Positions 35,839-47,188 of a stretch of 64,000 bases of DNA are shown piece by piece (within the stretch, counting starts at the first letter, position 1; each line of letters starts with the position of its first letter). The DNA is from Oscheius sp. JU75 (taxonomy: Eukaryota; Nematoda; Chromadorea; Rhabditida; Rhabditidae). A program made the position numbers and the translations under genes. The notes beneath the pieces are model-generated. The model saw only the letters and a list, made by a program, of their open reading frames with translations, was not told the origin of the DNA and searched no databases. The stretch spans positions 1,860,001 to 1,924,000 of the forward strand of contig JASJZC010000001.1 of NCBI GenBank assembly GCA_037178855.1, read 5' to 3'.

Positions 35839-37054
35839 ATTTTCACCAGGGCTGAAAATGGAAGTAAAAGTAGTTAAATGTTACAATTTCGCAAATTACA
35901 ATTTAGATCTTGGAACATAGCTAACTAAAATTAATTTTAAGCGAAATTACGGGTAGAAACAATTTTATCGCTCTACGTTTAAATATAACTCTTGCGTATT
36001 CTATTTCAACAGTTACTCTATTCAGACTATACAAGTCAATCGAGACAATGTAACGGTTGTCCGCAAGTGCAATCCCATAAGAGTGATGTATCACCCCGTA
36101 GTGCACAGGTTGCGTAACTGAGATGAGCGTCATTAACACGACAAGGACACTGGCAGTCCCGAGTCGCTGACAGAGACAAGCCTCCCAAAAGGGGTCTCCA
36201 AAGGAGATGGCTCAATAGCCAAAGTGATAATTGACTAAACTCGCCCTCACTCTGAGAATGGTATTTCTCTAACAACCTTCGAGTGATTGCCAGCACCTGT
36301 GCCCAATGGGTCGTGGCCTGATCCGTGACCGCGTGTTGGCTGAAAAAACCGCAGACAGTGTCTGCTGAACACCTGCAACAGTCATTTTCAATATGAATGT
36401 TTATAGAAAAACATCGTCGATTGCTACCACCACGTCTCAAAAACATTTTTACGGCATGAATACTATCAAAAAATGGCTGAAATTTTGTGCATTTCGCACT
36501 GTTCGCAACTGTGGGTAGGCTTTGTCAGTCTTGTCCGATTTGCCTCCTTTATTGATAAGAGAACTATTGTTCACCACTACTTTACGAAGGACTATATCGG
36601 AACCTTGTAAGTTGTGTGGGCGCAGTGATTATCACTGATCGACCGTCATAATTGTCGCCTGATTATAGAGCAATTTGGGAGATTCTGAGACAAACAGGCG
36701 TGCGTCAAAACGTTTAGTAAGGCTAGTCGATCAACGAAATCAAGTCACACACCGTCTCAGGGTGGCTGGGGATGGCTAATGGTATTAGTCGGGAACCCCT
36801 TTGAGTCTGGCCGATAGTTAGTCCGAAAGGTGAGATGAGAACGCGGGAAAATGGTTGGAATTGGAGAGGTTGAAGGTCGCCAAGAGAAGCAACCCGTTAT
36901 TTTTGAAATTTCCATCTCAATATTCAAAATATATTTATCCTGTGGCTCTTTGAATGACAACAGCTGCTTGAGCATTGTTGTAACAGGCTCAGTGCAAGTC
37001 CCAGGAGGTGTCGCCTTTCCTTTATTCCAAGCCGCAGTTTTTCTCACAATTCTC
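35839..37054. other. Intergenic, no gene seen
   Basis: Open frames on both strands (for example minus 36446-36036, 136 aa) lack domains, consistent splice sites or coding composition. The 3' part may be promoter and 5' sequence of the eIF5A-like gene. Confidence 0.4.
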
Positions 37055-37580
37055 ATGACTATTTCCAAGCAGTGCCGGGAAGTCCGTCCTGCAGAGTTTT
37101 TGATCATTGGTGGACGACCATGTAGGGTAGGTCAGTCGAAAAAAAAAACCCAGGTAAACAATTCACAGGTCCTGGAAGTGGAAAAACTTCCCTTCAACCA
37201 AATTCTTATAGTCGGAAGGGACTATTTTAATGGCGGAGTTGTGGAAGAACGTAGAGCACCGGAGTTTATTGTAGAGGAGCCAAAAATTACAAAGATTGAG
37301 TATACGGTAAGCTGAAGTTAGAATTTTCTTTCAACCATTTTCAAGCTGACCGAGTACGACGAAGAAGACAACAGTGTAACCATTATGGACGAGAAAACGG
37401 GTACGACAAAGAAGATTTCAATTCCAGAAGGATACATTGGAGACGATTTGAGAATAGCTGTGGAAGAACATGATGGAGCTATGCGGGTGAGAAAAAGTAC
37501 TACCTTACAATCTTCAATTTTAGGTCACAGTAGCGTCGACGTGTGGAGAAGAAGGCATCGTTGCTTTTCAGAAATGTTAA
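37055..37580 (+). CDS. Divergent eIF5A-like protein
   Basis: Exons 37055-37126, then 37154-37306 or 37169-37306, 37346-37486, 37524-37580, giving about 135-140 aa. QCREVRPAEFLIIGGRPCR matches eIF5A QCSALRKNGFVVLKGRPCK; ILIVGRDYFNGG matches HLVGIDIFTGK; ISIPEGYIGDDL matches the RLPEGDLG region; VTVASTCGEEGIVAFQKC is the C-terminal strand. eIF5A promotes peptide-bond formation at stalled sites and needs hypusine on the Lys of TGKHGHAK. Here the aligned loop is VEKLPFNQ: one Lys is kept but its conserved neighbours are not. The intron here is either 27 nt, which keeps the exact family spacing, or 42 nt, in line with introns elsewhere in the window. A conventional N-terminus is also missing. It is likely a diverged paralogue of the essential eIF5A. 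Confidence 0.75.
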
Positions 37581-37752
37581 CATATTACAGATAAATCTTT
37601 TTAGTCCATGCATATGGTTCGCATAGTCGCCGTCTGTCTTATCAATGTATCGGCGCGCTGTTTACACTGCAAACTGCCTGTTCGAGTTGAATATAAACGC
37701 GGCACTTTCATTTTTCTCTTTCTTCTTTTTTCCTGTTCAGGAAAAATAGAAG

Positions 37753-38966
37753 ATGGATGACAAACCTGGCCCTTCTAACGCACAGGACATATCATATCAT
37801 GGCTACAACCACGTTAGTTCCGTACAACCATCTTGCTCACTGGTTTTTCAGAACGATCTGAATTCTTGGAATCAGCCAGATTACAGCCTAAAGAATGTCG
37901 TCACACCGTTAGATGACGATGTAAATTTTAATTATTGAACGCGGAATATCGATTTTAGTATGAGCTTCAAGCTTTCCCCGATCCTGTTGATAACGGACAA
38001 AATTATGAAGGCAATGGGGATCCAAATGCGCCTTGCTCCTCTAAGACGATGGCAAGTACTTTTTTAAATTTAAACCACGTGTACTACTGGATTAAATTTC
38101 TCGAATACATAAATTCAATTTTAGATCGGATCGGACGGGCAGCCTGTGCAAAAAAGAAAAATCATTCCATACGACGTTCGCAAGCTGATCAAGGATTTCT
38201 GGCCTTCTAGAAAACGTCGCTTCGAAAACTACAACGATGTTTGTTCCAATAGGCTCTGCGTTAAATGTCATTATTAGGAAGAATATAAGTCGTTCATCCG
38301 ACACATGGAACTTCCAATGGCACGTGTGAAGAAAATCATGAAAATTGACGATGATGTTCGCCAGCAGATGATCAGTCAGGATGCTCCACTGTTCCTCTCG
38401 GCCTGTGCTGAAATTTTCATCCAGGAAGTCACCTTGAAGTCGTGGGCGATTGTAGAAGAAGGAAGGAGAAAAACTCTGCAAAAGGTGAGCTTGCCATTTT
38501 CGTTTCTCGTGTGTCTCGCTCGTATTGTTTTGGAGCGCGAGAAAAAGGATCTTCTCAACCTCGCTGTTTATTTTTTTCAACTTTTTTGCAACCTTTTAAT
38601 TTTCAGTGTGACATCGCCGCAGCCATTGCTCGTGAAGAACAGTTCGACTTTCTCATTGACATTGTTCCCAGGGATGAGGCTCGAAAGTATCAGGTTCGGT
38701 TCCACCCGTTTTCATTGAACTTTCATAATTTATAGATGAACCCGCTGTATGAACAGGGTCTAACCGGTAGTAGTGAGCAGCAGCAGTCTATGCAGTATGT
38801 TCTGGCTGACTGTGAAGGAATGGGAAACAATGTCTATCAACTCGACAATGGCCAGATCATTCAGGCAACGGCTATTGGACAGCCTATTCCGATTAGTGGT
38901 GACCAAAACGGACAGATCGATCTCAGCTCACTGCCACCCGGATTCCAAATCTTACATATGCCTTAA
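37753..38966 (+). CDS. NFYC: NF-Y subunit gamma (NF-YC)
   Basis: Exons 37753-37920, 37959-38051, 38125-38238, 38278-38484, 38607-38693, 38736-38966; phases close to 299 aa. The histone-fold core is clear: HMELPMARVKKIMKIDDDVR, SQDAPLFLSACAEIFIQEVT, CDIAAAIAREEQFDFLIDIV, PRDE. A glutamine-rich tail (VYQLDNGQIIQATAIG) follows, as in NF-YC activation domains. NF-YC dimerises with NF-YB and joins NF-YA to bind CCAAT boxes. The intron after exon 2 starts with GC (ATG/GCAAGT), a GC-AG intron. It lies 172 nt after the eIF5A-like gene, same strand. Confidence 0.93.
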
Positions 38967-39139
38967 ATATAAGATCTCACTACCTTTTTCTCTTTTTTTG
39001 ACTATATTATAAATTTTGTCGGGATTTCGTATATGGTTTCTGTGGATTTGTAATCCTGTTATTTCGATGTTGTATTGTGTCTGAAGGATAATTTTTGCGG
39101 AATAGCAGCTACACACGTTGTTACAAAAAGAGTTTTCAG

Positions 39140-40888
39140 ATGGCTTCTCCTGAGCAGGTCAAAGCCAAAAGAGACAGACGATCACGTCTTATAAGAAAAA
39201 GCTTCCGTGGTTAGTACACGTTACAAATTATTTAAACGATATCTTTCAGGCATTGGAGAATCTGATATCGTAGGATATTTCCCTCACCAAAGAGTTCCAG
39301 ACCGCCTTTCCATTAGGGAACATAAAGTCGATAATGGTAGTGGACCGATCATCTACACTGTCAAGACCGATGTAAGTTCTTTATTATTTATTTTTAAATG
39401 AAAGTTTCAGACCCCTCTACAAAATGTGGTCGAGATAGGAACGGAGATGAATAGTCTCGACATGGGGTTCGACTACGTGGTGGCATCGGTTAATAAGAGG
39501 ACCGGAAAGACAAAGTTCAAACCAGCTAGGATGTTCAAATTTGAAGGAAGATACACGGAGGATCCGGCAGTCACTTTGGGAATCAAGTAAGCGATTTGCT
39601 GGCCTTGTAAAACTGTATTAAGAGCCCACCCACCCGCTGACTATTCCGCGAATCATGCCATCAGTTCCACCAGCTGGTCAGAGAGGAGACACGAGTTGAC
39701 ACAAGAGTTCGGATCATCGATGAAGCGCAAGATTCAAGAAGCTGCTACCCGACGATCTGTTAATGCGGTAACAAAACTTAATTCTTGATACAATATTTGA
39801 CTTCAGAGTGTTCTAGACGAAATGGTCAAGACCAGTTTTGCCTCAGAAACCGTGATCAAGAACCGTGAACAGGCCAAACTGGAAGATATTACCATGGTCC
39901 AAAATGCCGAATCATCTATTCTGCCTCCCGCTGTCCAGGCCGAGATCCCAAAGAACATCTACCCTCTGAAAATGTTCATTTCCGAGGAGGAAGTCGAGCA
40001 GATGACGGAAGGATCAGAAGCCAGTATCAAGACTGGAAAGGTGCAGCTACTTCAAAATGGTTGGATTTTTGCCGATTGCCTACAACTTTTAACTTTTCAG
40101 GCTGGCCCGAGGTACTTTTCAAGACCTGTCCCGATTATGCCGTATACACTGGAATCAAGGCAGTTGCCTTTGAAATGCTGGCTTGTCAAACATATACTCT
40201 TGGTGTAAGTCATTCGAAAAAAAAAAACTAATGGAATGAGTTTTAAGATTATGTCCAAGAACAAGTCGATTTTAAAGAAGGACTTGGATGAGTATCCTTT
40301 CGATGCAGCTATCCTGGAGAAGGTCCAACTTGAGTATATGCGTAAGTTGTTGAAGTCATCGTGCATTTTTAATACATGTTCGCGGTACACGTGAAAATAA
40401 ATTCAACAAAGTCATCCGTGCGATGGTAGTCTCGTAAATACGAAAGTATGGAGCCGGAGGCTGTGTAACGGAAATTATACCTCGAAATTAATTAATTAAT
40501 TAATTAATCACTAAATTTTCAAAAGCATAGCCCATTGAAAACTATTTATCCGTGTATTTATTTTTATTCAGCCAAGGAATTCGATCGCGGATCCTCTGGA
40601 AAAGCCATGCCTCGACTCTTCTTCAAAACTGAAGAGAAAGAACGTCTCGCAGCTTGGACACTTGCTTTGGCTATCACCTTGAGCCCCGGCTGTGCAATTC
40701 CCGTCTCGCCTTGGCAGGACAGCATCAACATGCCTCCCAAGAGTGTGGAGAAGCTTTTGATTGGACTCGGATGTACTCTTGGACACTGCAGCACGGAGGA
40801 GGCCATCGCTACGGGATCTATCCAATCTGCTAGACTTCTTCGACCTCCCCAGTTGGAAAAAAAGGGCCCGAAGAAGATGAGACGTTAG
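39140..40888 (+). CDS. RNA polymerase I subunit RPA49/POLR1E-like
   Basis: Eight exons, 39140-39209, 39250-39371, 39411-39586, 39665-39767, 39807-40059, 40101-40204, 40248-40341, 40572-40888; phases close to 412 aa. The N-terminal half has the small beta-barrel dimerisation region (TEMNSLDMGFDYVVASVNKR, the R-rich SMKRKIQEAATRRSVNA). The C-terminal half has the tandem winged-helix region (DEYPFDAAILEKVQLEYM, KAMPRLFFKTEEKERLAAWT, and a basic end KKGPKKMRR). RPA49 with RPA34 forms the built-in initiation/elongation heterodimer of Pol I. With UTP4 it is the second ribosome-synthesis gene in the window. It follows NF-YC by about 170 nt. Confidence 0.8.
40486..40508. repeat. (TTAA/ATTA) microsatellite
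   Basis: Repeated ATTA units in the last POLR1E intron, about 23 nt. Confidence 0.9.
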
Positions 40889-41592
40889 AAAATTATTTTT
40901 TGTTACTGATTGTTCTTGTTTGATTTGTTGCCGGAGAATTGTTTTGAAGAATGAAGATTGTTACTTATCCTTTCACAATTGATCAAAGTCGTCTGGATTA
41001 TTTCGGACAAAGAGTGACTGATACACCGTTGGGGCTCGTGATAGGTAGATGCTTCTCCAGTCGAGCTACCCTGGTAGAAGCAACTTTTCCCAACGAAGTT
41101 ATCTCCAAAGCTTATTCTACTTTGACTTGGCTTGCTAACAATTTGTGACTCTCTAATTGGTAACAATGGTTTCAGACACACACGCACACACAGACTTTTG
41201 GGCATCTCTACTATCTAAAGGCTTCTGTGGCGGACTTTGTTTATTTGTTTGTTTATTTGTCCGTGCCCGAACCAGAAGCGAAACAAAAAGCTGTAAGCTA
41301 TTGTTATTGTAAACTGATGAGTTGGACAACAACTCAGAATAGGGACAATGTGTTCTGTTGCTACCGATGAAACACTGAGAAAGAAAAGAAGAGGCTCGAA
41401 CAGTCGGAATTGTGGAAAGAACACTGGGTCGCTCCGCCAGGAGCCGCGACTGGTACGGTTTACCTAGATGTTGGTGCAAGAGATGCGTCGATCGAACATT
41501 TTATCAAGTAGCATTGAATTAAAACAAATCTACGAGTAAGATAGTGAGGGGCTTTTAGTTTGAGTTAAAGTTATTTTACGCATAGCTGAATA
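40889..41592. other. Spacer between convergent POLR1E and the 41.6-kb gene
   Basis: 3' flanks of both genes. A 65-aa plus-strand frame at 40951 has no domain or support. Short CA and TTTG repeats at 41178-41265. Confidence 0.4.
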
Positions 41593-42129
41593 TTACAATC
41601 GATGCAAAAAGTATACATAGACAATTTGTACAGGAATAATCATGATTATTGGCTGAATAACGATGATTGGTTGGACAAAGATAGGACTTTTGATGGCTGG
41701 AACCATTGGCATCACCGGATAGACCTTCTCGAGACGCTCTTCTCTTTCGTACTTCTTGGCATATTTGGACTTCCAAAGAGCCTCAAAATGAGGAAATTAG
41801 TTAGAGACAAGTGAAGATTGCGTTCGAGCTATATAAGTCAACGTACAATACTCGACTTTGGACTGTCACATAATCTGAAGAAAACTCACAATTCTTCTGG
41901 TTTCTTCTTGTATCTTTCTCTGTTCCATCATCTCCTGTTCCTTCGCGAACGGCTCCTCTTCTTCTTCCTCATACACAGCTTCCAGTACCTGTTCCTGGCC
42001 AATTTTGACTCCATGAATTCCAAAGAACGAGTAAGCATTGAGGGATGCCTCGAAGGGTGTTTTGACATCCTGATCGGGCTGGGGATCCTGAGGACAGAAG
42101 GAGCTGGTGAGAGGATTGGGATTGAACAT
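41593..42129 (-). CDS. Unrecognised small protein, acidic then hydrophobic
   Basis: Two exons, 42129-41890 and 41781-41593, joined in phase 0, give 142 aa from ATG 42129. Residues 50-80 form an acidic helix (EAVYEEEEEEPFAKEQEMME, QRKIQEETRRI), followed by basic WKSKYAKKYEREERLEK and a C-terminal hydrophobic, isoleucine-rich segment (VQPIIVIQPIIMIIPVQIV) that could be a tail anchor. The Met may be internal: a preceding minus-strand piece near 42180 (SIESIASNSE with a GTAAGC donor) could splice in phase. No family recognised. Confidence 0.5.
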
Positions 42130-42309
42130 CTTGAGAGAAGAACTTGTAAATGAACTGTCTGGTATTCCAGAAAGACGCTTACTTCAGAATTTGAAGCGAT
42201 GCTTTCGATGGAAGCGAGGTTTTGGGTTGGTCAATTTGGTCTGGTCAAGAAGAGCTCACCGCTTTCAATGGACTTCATTCACTCCCACAAAAGCTTCTTC
42301 ATTAAAAAG

Positions 42310-43791
42310 TCACAAAATAGGATGCATAACTGTCTTCTTTCCTTTTCTTGATAGAAGAACAATTAAGTTCACGAAGCAGGCCGACATGAAGAAGAACAGA
42401 AAAACCAGATGAATGTGTTTTCGCAAGAAGACCCTGTAGGCGGTACTACCCCTAAACCGTACAATTTTGGTACTCGTTAATAGACAAACTGACTCTTTTG
42501 ACCGTCTCTGACTCCTATATTTGCCGATGCACAAGACTGTCATACTTGCTGTGGTTATGAGGGAGAGATTGATAATTGAGTAGACAGCTAAACCAAGGTT
42601 TTGGCGGAGCAGCAGTCACTTACAGAGGATGGGAATTTGTGAGGTTTTCGGGATGTTATCCGTTGTGATTTGGAGAATCAGAACCATGGCGAGGATGGCA
42701 GCGTAGCCAAGGTTGAGCTGCAATGACATCGCAGTCAGACTCTGTCTTTCAGCCTCTCTTACCTTGTCCATATAAGTATCAAACTCAATCGGTGCCCAGA
42801 AGAGTCCAGCGATGCACAGGAAGGTCAGTACAAAGGATGGGATAATGATCAGAACTATGTAATAGCCGTCGCTCCTTCTCATGGCCACATCGAACCGGAG
42901 CTGAAAGTTAATTTCCAACAGTTGTGTGCCCGACTGATACCTCCGGAAAGGTCCACCCCCGTCTAGCATCAGTAAAATTGTAGTTGACGATTTGTATCTC
43001 GACCACACTCCAGGCATTACTACCCATTGAAGAGACAGCCAAGGTTGGATTCTTTGAACCGACAAGCTCGATCTCTTCGATGACACTGTAGTAGGTTCCG
43101 TACTTGATAGAACAAGTCTGGGAGTCGAAAGGAAAGTCGGTCACGTCGAGAGCACAAAGGTAGGTAGCGATGGCTGCGTTGTAGACGTAAACAGTCCCGT
43201 TCGCGTAAATCAGTGCTTGCTGTCTCTCGAGGGGGATGGGTTCTTCGTAGTCGGATCTGAATGAAGAAAGATTGTCGAGCACCTTCATAAAGACACCTCC
43301 CCTCTTTCTCCAAGTCAATGCACTCACAGATCGAAGGCGAAAACGTCCGGTCTCCAAACCTGCTGCACATTGACTGAAAACCAATCGATGCCAGAGTAGT
43401 CCATCGGATTCCACATCAATCTGACATCAGTCCACATCATTGCCGATTCAGCTATCACCTTGATCGTCTGCTCTGGCTCATTCTAAAGTGCTGATTTTAT
43501 ATTATAATCTAGGAACCCGACCAGATCCAAGATGTTTGAGTACATCAATGTCACATTGACCGGCAGACGACTCGGCTCTATCCAGGGCTTGTCCCTAGAC
43601 TGACCATAGCTGGCCGGAATGCTCGCTCGGTAGTCACTCTCATTGAACAGGAAGTCATTGAGACGTCTCTGAGCATTGAGGTAGTCAAGCAGGGCTCCTG
43701 GAACTTCTGGCAGAATAGACATAACAGGTTTACCATTTGACAAGGAGGAGGTAATTACAATTTCTAGTGAGAGTAGTAGTAATTGGAGCAT
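42310..43791 (-). CDS. Cys-loop ligand-gated ion channel subunit
   Basis: Seven exons, 43791-43522, 43482-43328, 43256-42941, 42900-42763, 42717-42624, 42587-42494, 42451-42310; phases close to 402 aa. A signal peptide (MLQLLLLSLEIVITSS) and an N-terminal ligand-binding domain with the nicotinic-type WTDVRLMWNPMDYSGIDWF and VWRPDV, then the Cys-loop CALDVTDFPFDSQTC (13 residues between cysteines). M1 is YYIVLIIIPSFVLTFLCIAG, M2 LNLGYAAILAMVLILQITTD, M3 VYSIINLSLITTASMTVLCI, M4 HIHLVFLFFFMSACFVNLIV. The agonist C-loop has no vicinal cysteine pair, so it is a non-alpha-type subunit. The M3-M4 loop is very short (about 25 residues) and the expected glutamate before M2 is not obvious, so ion selectivity cannot be told. 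It belongs to the invertebrate nAChR-like (LGC/ACR) group. Confidence 0.88.
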
Positions 43792-44097
43792 TGTGACGTC
43801 TAGCGTGGATGCTGAGGGAGTGGAAACATTATCCGCGGGCTGTGTTGGTTCATCTGCGGTGTCAACTTGTCACAAGGCAGACCGAAAAGTAACAGAGTGC
43901 TGGAATGAGTCAGTGATAGAAGCCATGCAGACAGAAACAGACAGAGAGACAGAAACTGTTTGAACAGTTTGTTCCTTACAAAGTTCTGCAACCCCTTTTA
44001 TCTTATAGCCAAGTGCGTAGTTTCATCATGAAATAAGGAGTTTGATATTACCATTTTGCATGAGATATTGAGACGGAACAGCCGTCGCAATAGTGTA
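43792..44097. other. Upstream flank of the channel gene
   Basis: About 300 nt between the channel start and the Tc1-like element; presumed promoter, no specific motif recognised. Confidence 0.4.
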
Positions 44098-44340
44098 CGA
44101 CAAAAGTTTTGTACACCTGGATTTATATGATAGTGAAATGCATGTAACCTGAAACTACGGCAGCAAACTAGAATTCAAGGGAAAATAACATCACATAAGT
44201 TTCAAACAAAACGATGAAGTAGAATGTTTTTTATTTCAAAATTTCCGAAGTACCCGCAAGTTTTTTCAAAGTCAAAATTTCCAAAGTACCACAAAGTATA
44301 TTGTTCAAATCCGGAGTTCTTGCAGGTCACTGGATCGCTC

Positions 44341-45010
44341 TCACTCCCTCTTCAGTGCGAAGATCCTTTTTATAGTCGGCGCTTTTGTAGTGATCACTGA
44401 CTCGCTGAATTCGATGTAACAACACTTAAAAAAAGCTACAAAACGTACTTTGATGATCAGATGCCCTTTACTGCTGATAGCTCCGAGAATCATGATTGAT
44501 CCGCTACCCATCTGATGCTTTACGCGCTCCAATTTGACTGTACTTGTATTCTAAGAGCCCATATTGTCTGGGTCGTCCAAATTGAAGCGCTTTTCGTCGC
44601 TGAAAATCCATTTAGAGAAATCCGTACCATTGATGATATGAAGGCGGGCAAAGTTCAGCCGTCTCGTCTTGTCAACGTCACTGAGAGGCAACTTTTTCTG
44701 ATAAAATCCGTAGAGAATGTTGTTGTTCTTCAGCACGCTTTGAATGGTAGGTCTATCACAATCCACACCCAAGCTGCGCTGAATGGAACGCGATGTTAGG
44801 CTCTAGTTTCGGAGATCATGAGACGCTTCAGCCTTCGTACGTCACGTGGTTTGAACTTTTTTTAGGTCTTTCCATCCTTCTAGACTTCTGTTTCTTGATA
44901 ACGGACATCACAGTCGTCTTGCTGATCCCGAACATTTGAGCTACGCGGCGATAAGAATTCACATCCGCGTAACTGCTGATAATAAGTTGCTTCGTGTTTT
45001 CACTGAACAT
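44341..45010 (-). pseudogene. Tc1/mariner transposase remnant
   Basis: Frameshifted and truncated transposase inside the element at 44098-45738. The DNA-binding half and middle of the DDE/D domain are recognisable; the end of the catalytic domain is lost. Confidence 0.75.
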
Positions 45011-45178
45011 TCTCGTTCCTGAAATTTACGAAACGGCCAATAAAGTGTAAATGAAAAGAATACATAGCAAAACACAAAAATGTTAAAAAAAAAAACTCCG
45101 CGCACGCAAACTGTACCAATATTTTTCTCGCGGGTACTTTGGAAATTTTGAAATAAAAAACATTCTACTTCATCGTTT

Positions 45179-45619
45179 GGTAATAGTTCGGCAGGCGGCT
45201 CGGTTCATTCAAACGGGTTTTCGCGCGCATTTTTGAATTCGGCGGGATTTTGAAATCTTCTTCTCGTTTACGATTCCTACGCCTTTTCACTGCTTTTCAC
45301 AACTTTTTGCCTCACCTTTCATGTCTTTTCTTGCTCTCTTCAAGTAATATAAACTAGAACTGCCTTGTATAATGATAATTGACACCTATCGGTTGACCAA
45401 CAGACGGGAGCAGATTGTACCAACAAAGAACAAGACAGTCTTAGTTTTTATTTCTTGAAGCGAACAAGAAAAGACATAAAAGGTAAGGCAAAAAGTTGAG
45501 AAAAGCAGTGAAAAGGCGTAGGAATCGTAAACGAGAAGGAGATTTCAAAATCCCGCCGAATTCAAAAAAGTGCGCGAAAACCCGTTTGAATGAACCGAGC
45601 CGCCTGCCGAACTATTACC
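45179..45619. mobile_element. Foldback element inserted in the Tc1 terminal repeat, 8-bp target duplication
   Basis: Two arms of about 165 bp (45179-45345 and 45453-45619) are near-perfect inverted repeats around a spacer of roughly 110 bp with no coding frame. The ends begin GGTAATAGTTCGGCAGG. The octamer CATCGTTT stands directly on both sides (45171-45178 and 45620-45627), and removing one copy plus the element restores the Tc1 terminal repeat exactly. An 8-bp duplication is typical of hAT-like and some other DNA transposons; the class is not settled. Confidence 0.85.
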
Positions 45620-46104
45620 CATCGTTTTGTTTGAAACTTACGTGTTGTTATTTTCCCTTGAATACTAGTTTGCTGCCGTAGTTTCAGGTTACATGCATTT
45701 CATTATCATATAAATCCAGGTGTACAAAACTTTTGTCGCGGATTATACTTTGTTATGACGGTCGAACAGTAGTCAAACGCCTTCCTTAAGACCAAAGATC
45801 GGCACTCCTCAAGAATGCTTCCTTCCTTCATCAATTCTTCGTTCTCGTCCTGTACTTAAAATAGGAAACGTTTCAGATTTTGAAAGAACATCACGTCTTT
45901 GTCCAACCGGTCCAAAAACTCTAAGAATAGAAGGCGATAAATAAAAACTACCTCTATCTCTAGAAATATGTTGTATGTTGACTGCTAACTGAGTGTACAT
46001 ATCAGGCTGATTCTTCCTGAGCAATCTCCTGTAGTCAATGCTCTTGGTCTCTGCCGTATCATCTCGTCTCCCAGCCCTTCATATCAGGCAGGAGGCAACT
46101 TAAT

Positions 46105-46215
46105 CGTCGGTTTAATTACCCAAGTTTGAGGTATTCAAATGCTTCCGACCCTGCTTTGGTAGAGGTTGAAAGATATTTTGGCACAGCCTTCAGCCAGAAG
46201 GCAGCAAGCAGTTTT
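46105..46215 (+). repeat. Hairpin repeat copy 1
   Basis: Family of about 110 bp. In this orientation: CGGTTTAATTACCCAAG, TTTGAGGTATTCAAATGC, CCGACCCTGC, a TAGAGGTTGAAAGA block, then a hairpin of type CCTTCCC-loop-GGGAAGG and AGCAGTTTTTAT. Eleven copies are seen only between 46 and 64 kb, on both strands. This copy has a diverged hairpin (CCTTC-AGCCA-GAAGG) that still pairs, which hints that the stem is kept by compensating change. Confidence 0.75.
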
Positions 46216-47080
46216 TATAACAAGAGAACACCAATTAGAAATAACAAGAAGCGAAGTTTTGTCTAGGGATAACACTTGACAGGACAAGGGAATCGCTTCT
46301 GCTGGATCGTCTGCTGCAGCTCCGTATGGTTGGCTCCTTTTAAGACGCTTAAGTACACTACTCAAGCTATGAAATACGAAAACAGTTTTTGATAGACGGT
46401 TTATACCCGATTTATTCAGGATCTCGACGTGTCATGACACGTTAAAGAAACGAGTGACGTGACCCATTTAGACCGTCCATTTTTCGGAAATTTGCTCTCT
46501 TTCTAGTGCAGTCTTCGCACTTTTACCAGTCCATGTGAGGCAACTACTCATGTATGAGCAGCTATCGTCTTGACTGGGACTCTGGACCGGGAAAAGAAGG
46601 ATTGTATAGGTTGAGTCTTTCAAGAATATTAGCTTATCACACTGCCTCCCTGTCCAGAACTACAGAAAACTTCGAATTCCTTTGGTATCTACTAATTAGT
46701 AATGGCTTTTGGCTTATTCCGTTTCTGTTTCGTGGTCCCAATTTTACAAACAATACCATTTTTGGTAGTTAAGATTAAAATAGCGAAAGATTAGAGCGCG
46801 GTCATATCAGCTATTACGTCTTCATTCAGTGCACTGTCCTTAAAAACTCGGGTGACACTCCAGGAGGGGCTCTTGTGCTAGGCTGTTTCATAGTTGTCTC
46901 TCCAGTCCAGATAGATGTAGAGAGACAGTAGGCTATTCACGAAGACATACCCATTGTTTTAGAACTTTCTGTCTCTCCGATGAGCTCCTACCGCAGCTTA
47001 ATGCGGCCCTCGAGGGGCTGAAAACTGAGAATGTTCGAACATTGGTTACTCGGGACGTCCCCAGGTCCTAATGTCAAGAA

Positions 47081-47188
47081 CTGCTTGTTGCCTTCCTTTT
47101 ACCGGGAAGGCTGTTCAAAATTTCTTTCAACCTCTACCAAAGCAGGGTCGAAAGCATTTGAATACCTCAAACTTGGGTAATTAAACCA
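47081..47188 (-). repeat. Hairpin repeat copy 2
   Basis: Stem CCTTCCTTTTACCGGGAAGG; ends in AAACCAATC instead of AAACCGACG. Confidence 0.75.

Larger units (their letters stand above)
44098..45738 (-). mobile_element. Decayed Tc1/mariner-like transposon with 160-bp terminal inverted repeats
   Basis: The left terminal repeat (44098-44257) matches the right one read in reverse (45738-45628 continuing at 45178-45130); the break at 45179-45627 is a second element. The ends start CGACAAAAG, with TA just outside the left end. The interior on the minus strand keeps transposase pieces: a helix-turn-helix start (MFSENTKQLIISSYADVNSY, 45010-44828), the core KTRRLNFARLHI and IFSDEKRFNLDDPD with one catalytic Asp (44772-44551), and GSGSIMILGAISSKGHLI (44532 on). 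The pieces are in different frames and the SPDLNP-type third catalytic region is absent, so it is non-autonomous. Confidence 0.8.

Noticed and set aside
36036-36446. 136-aa minus-strand frame with several cysteines
   Set aside because: No signal peptide, domain or splice context; reads like random frame in intergenic DNA.
36757-37107. 116-aa minus-strand frame overlapping the eIF5A-like start
   Set aside because: Antisense to a clearly better supported gene; no recognisable features.
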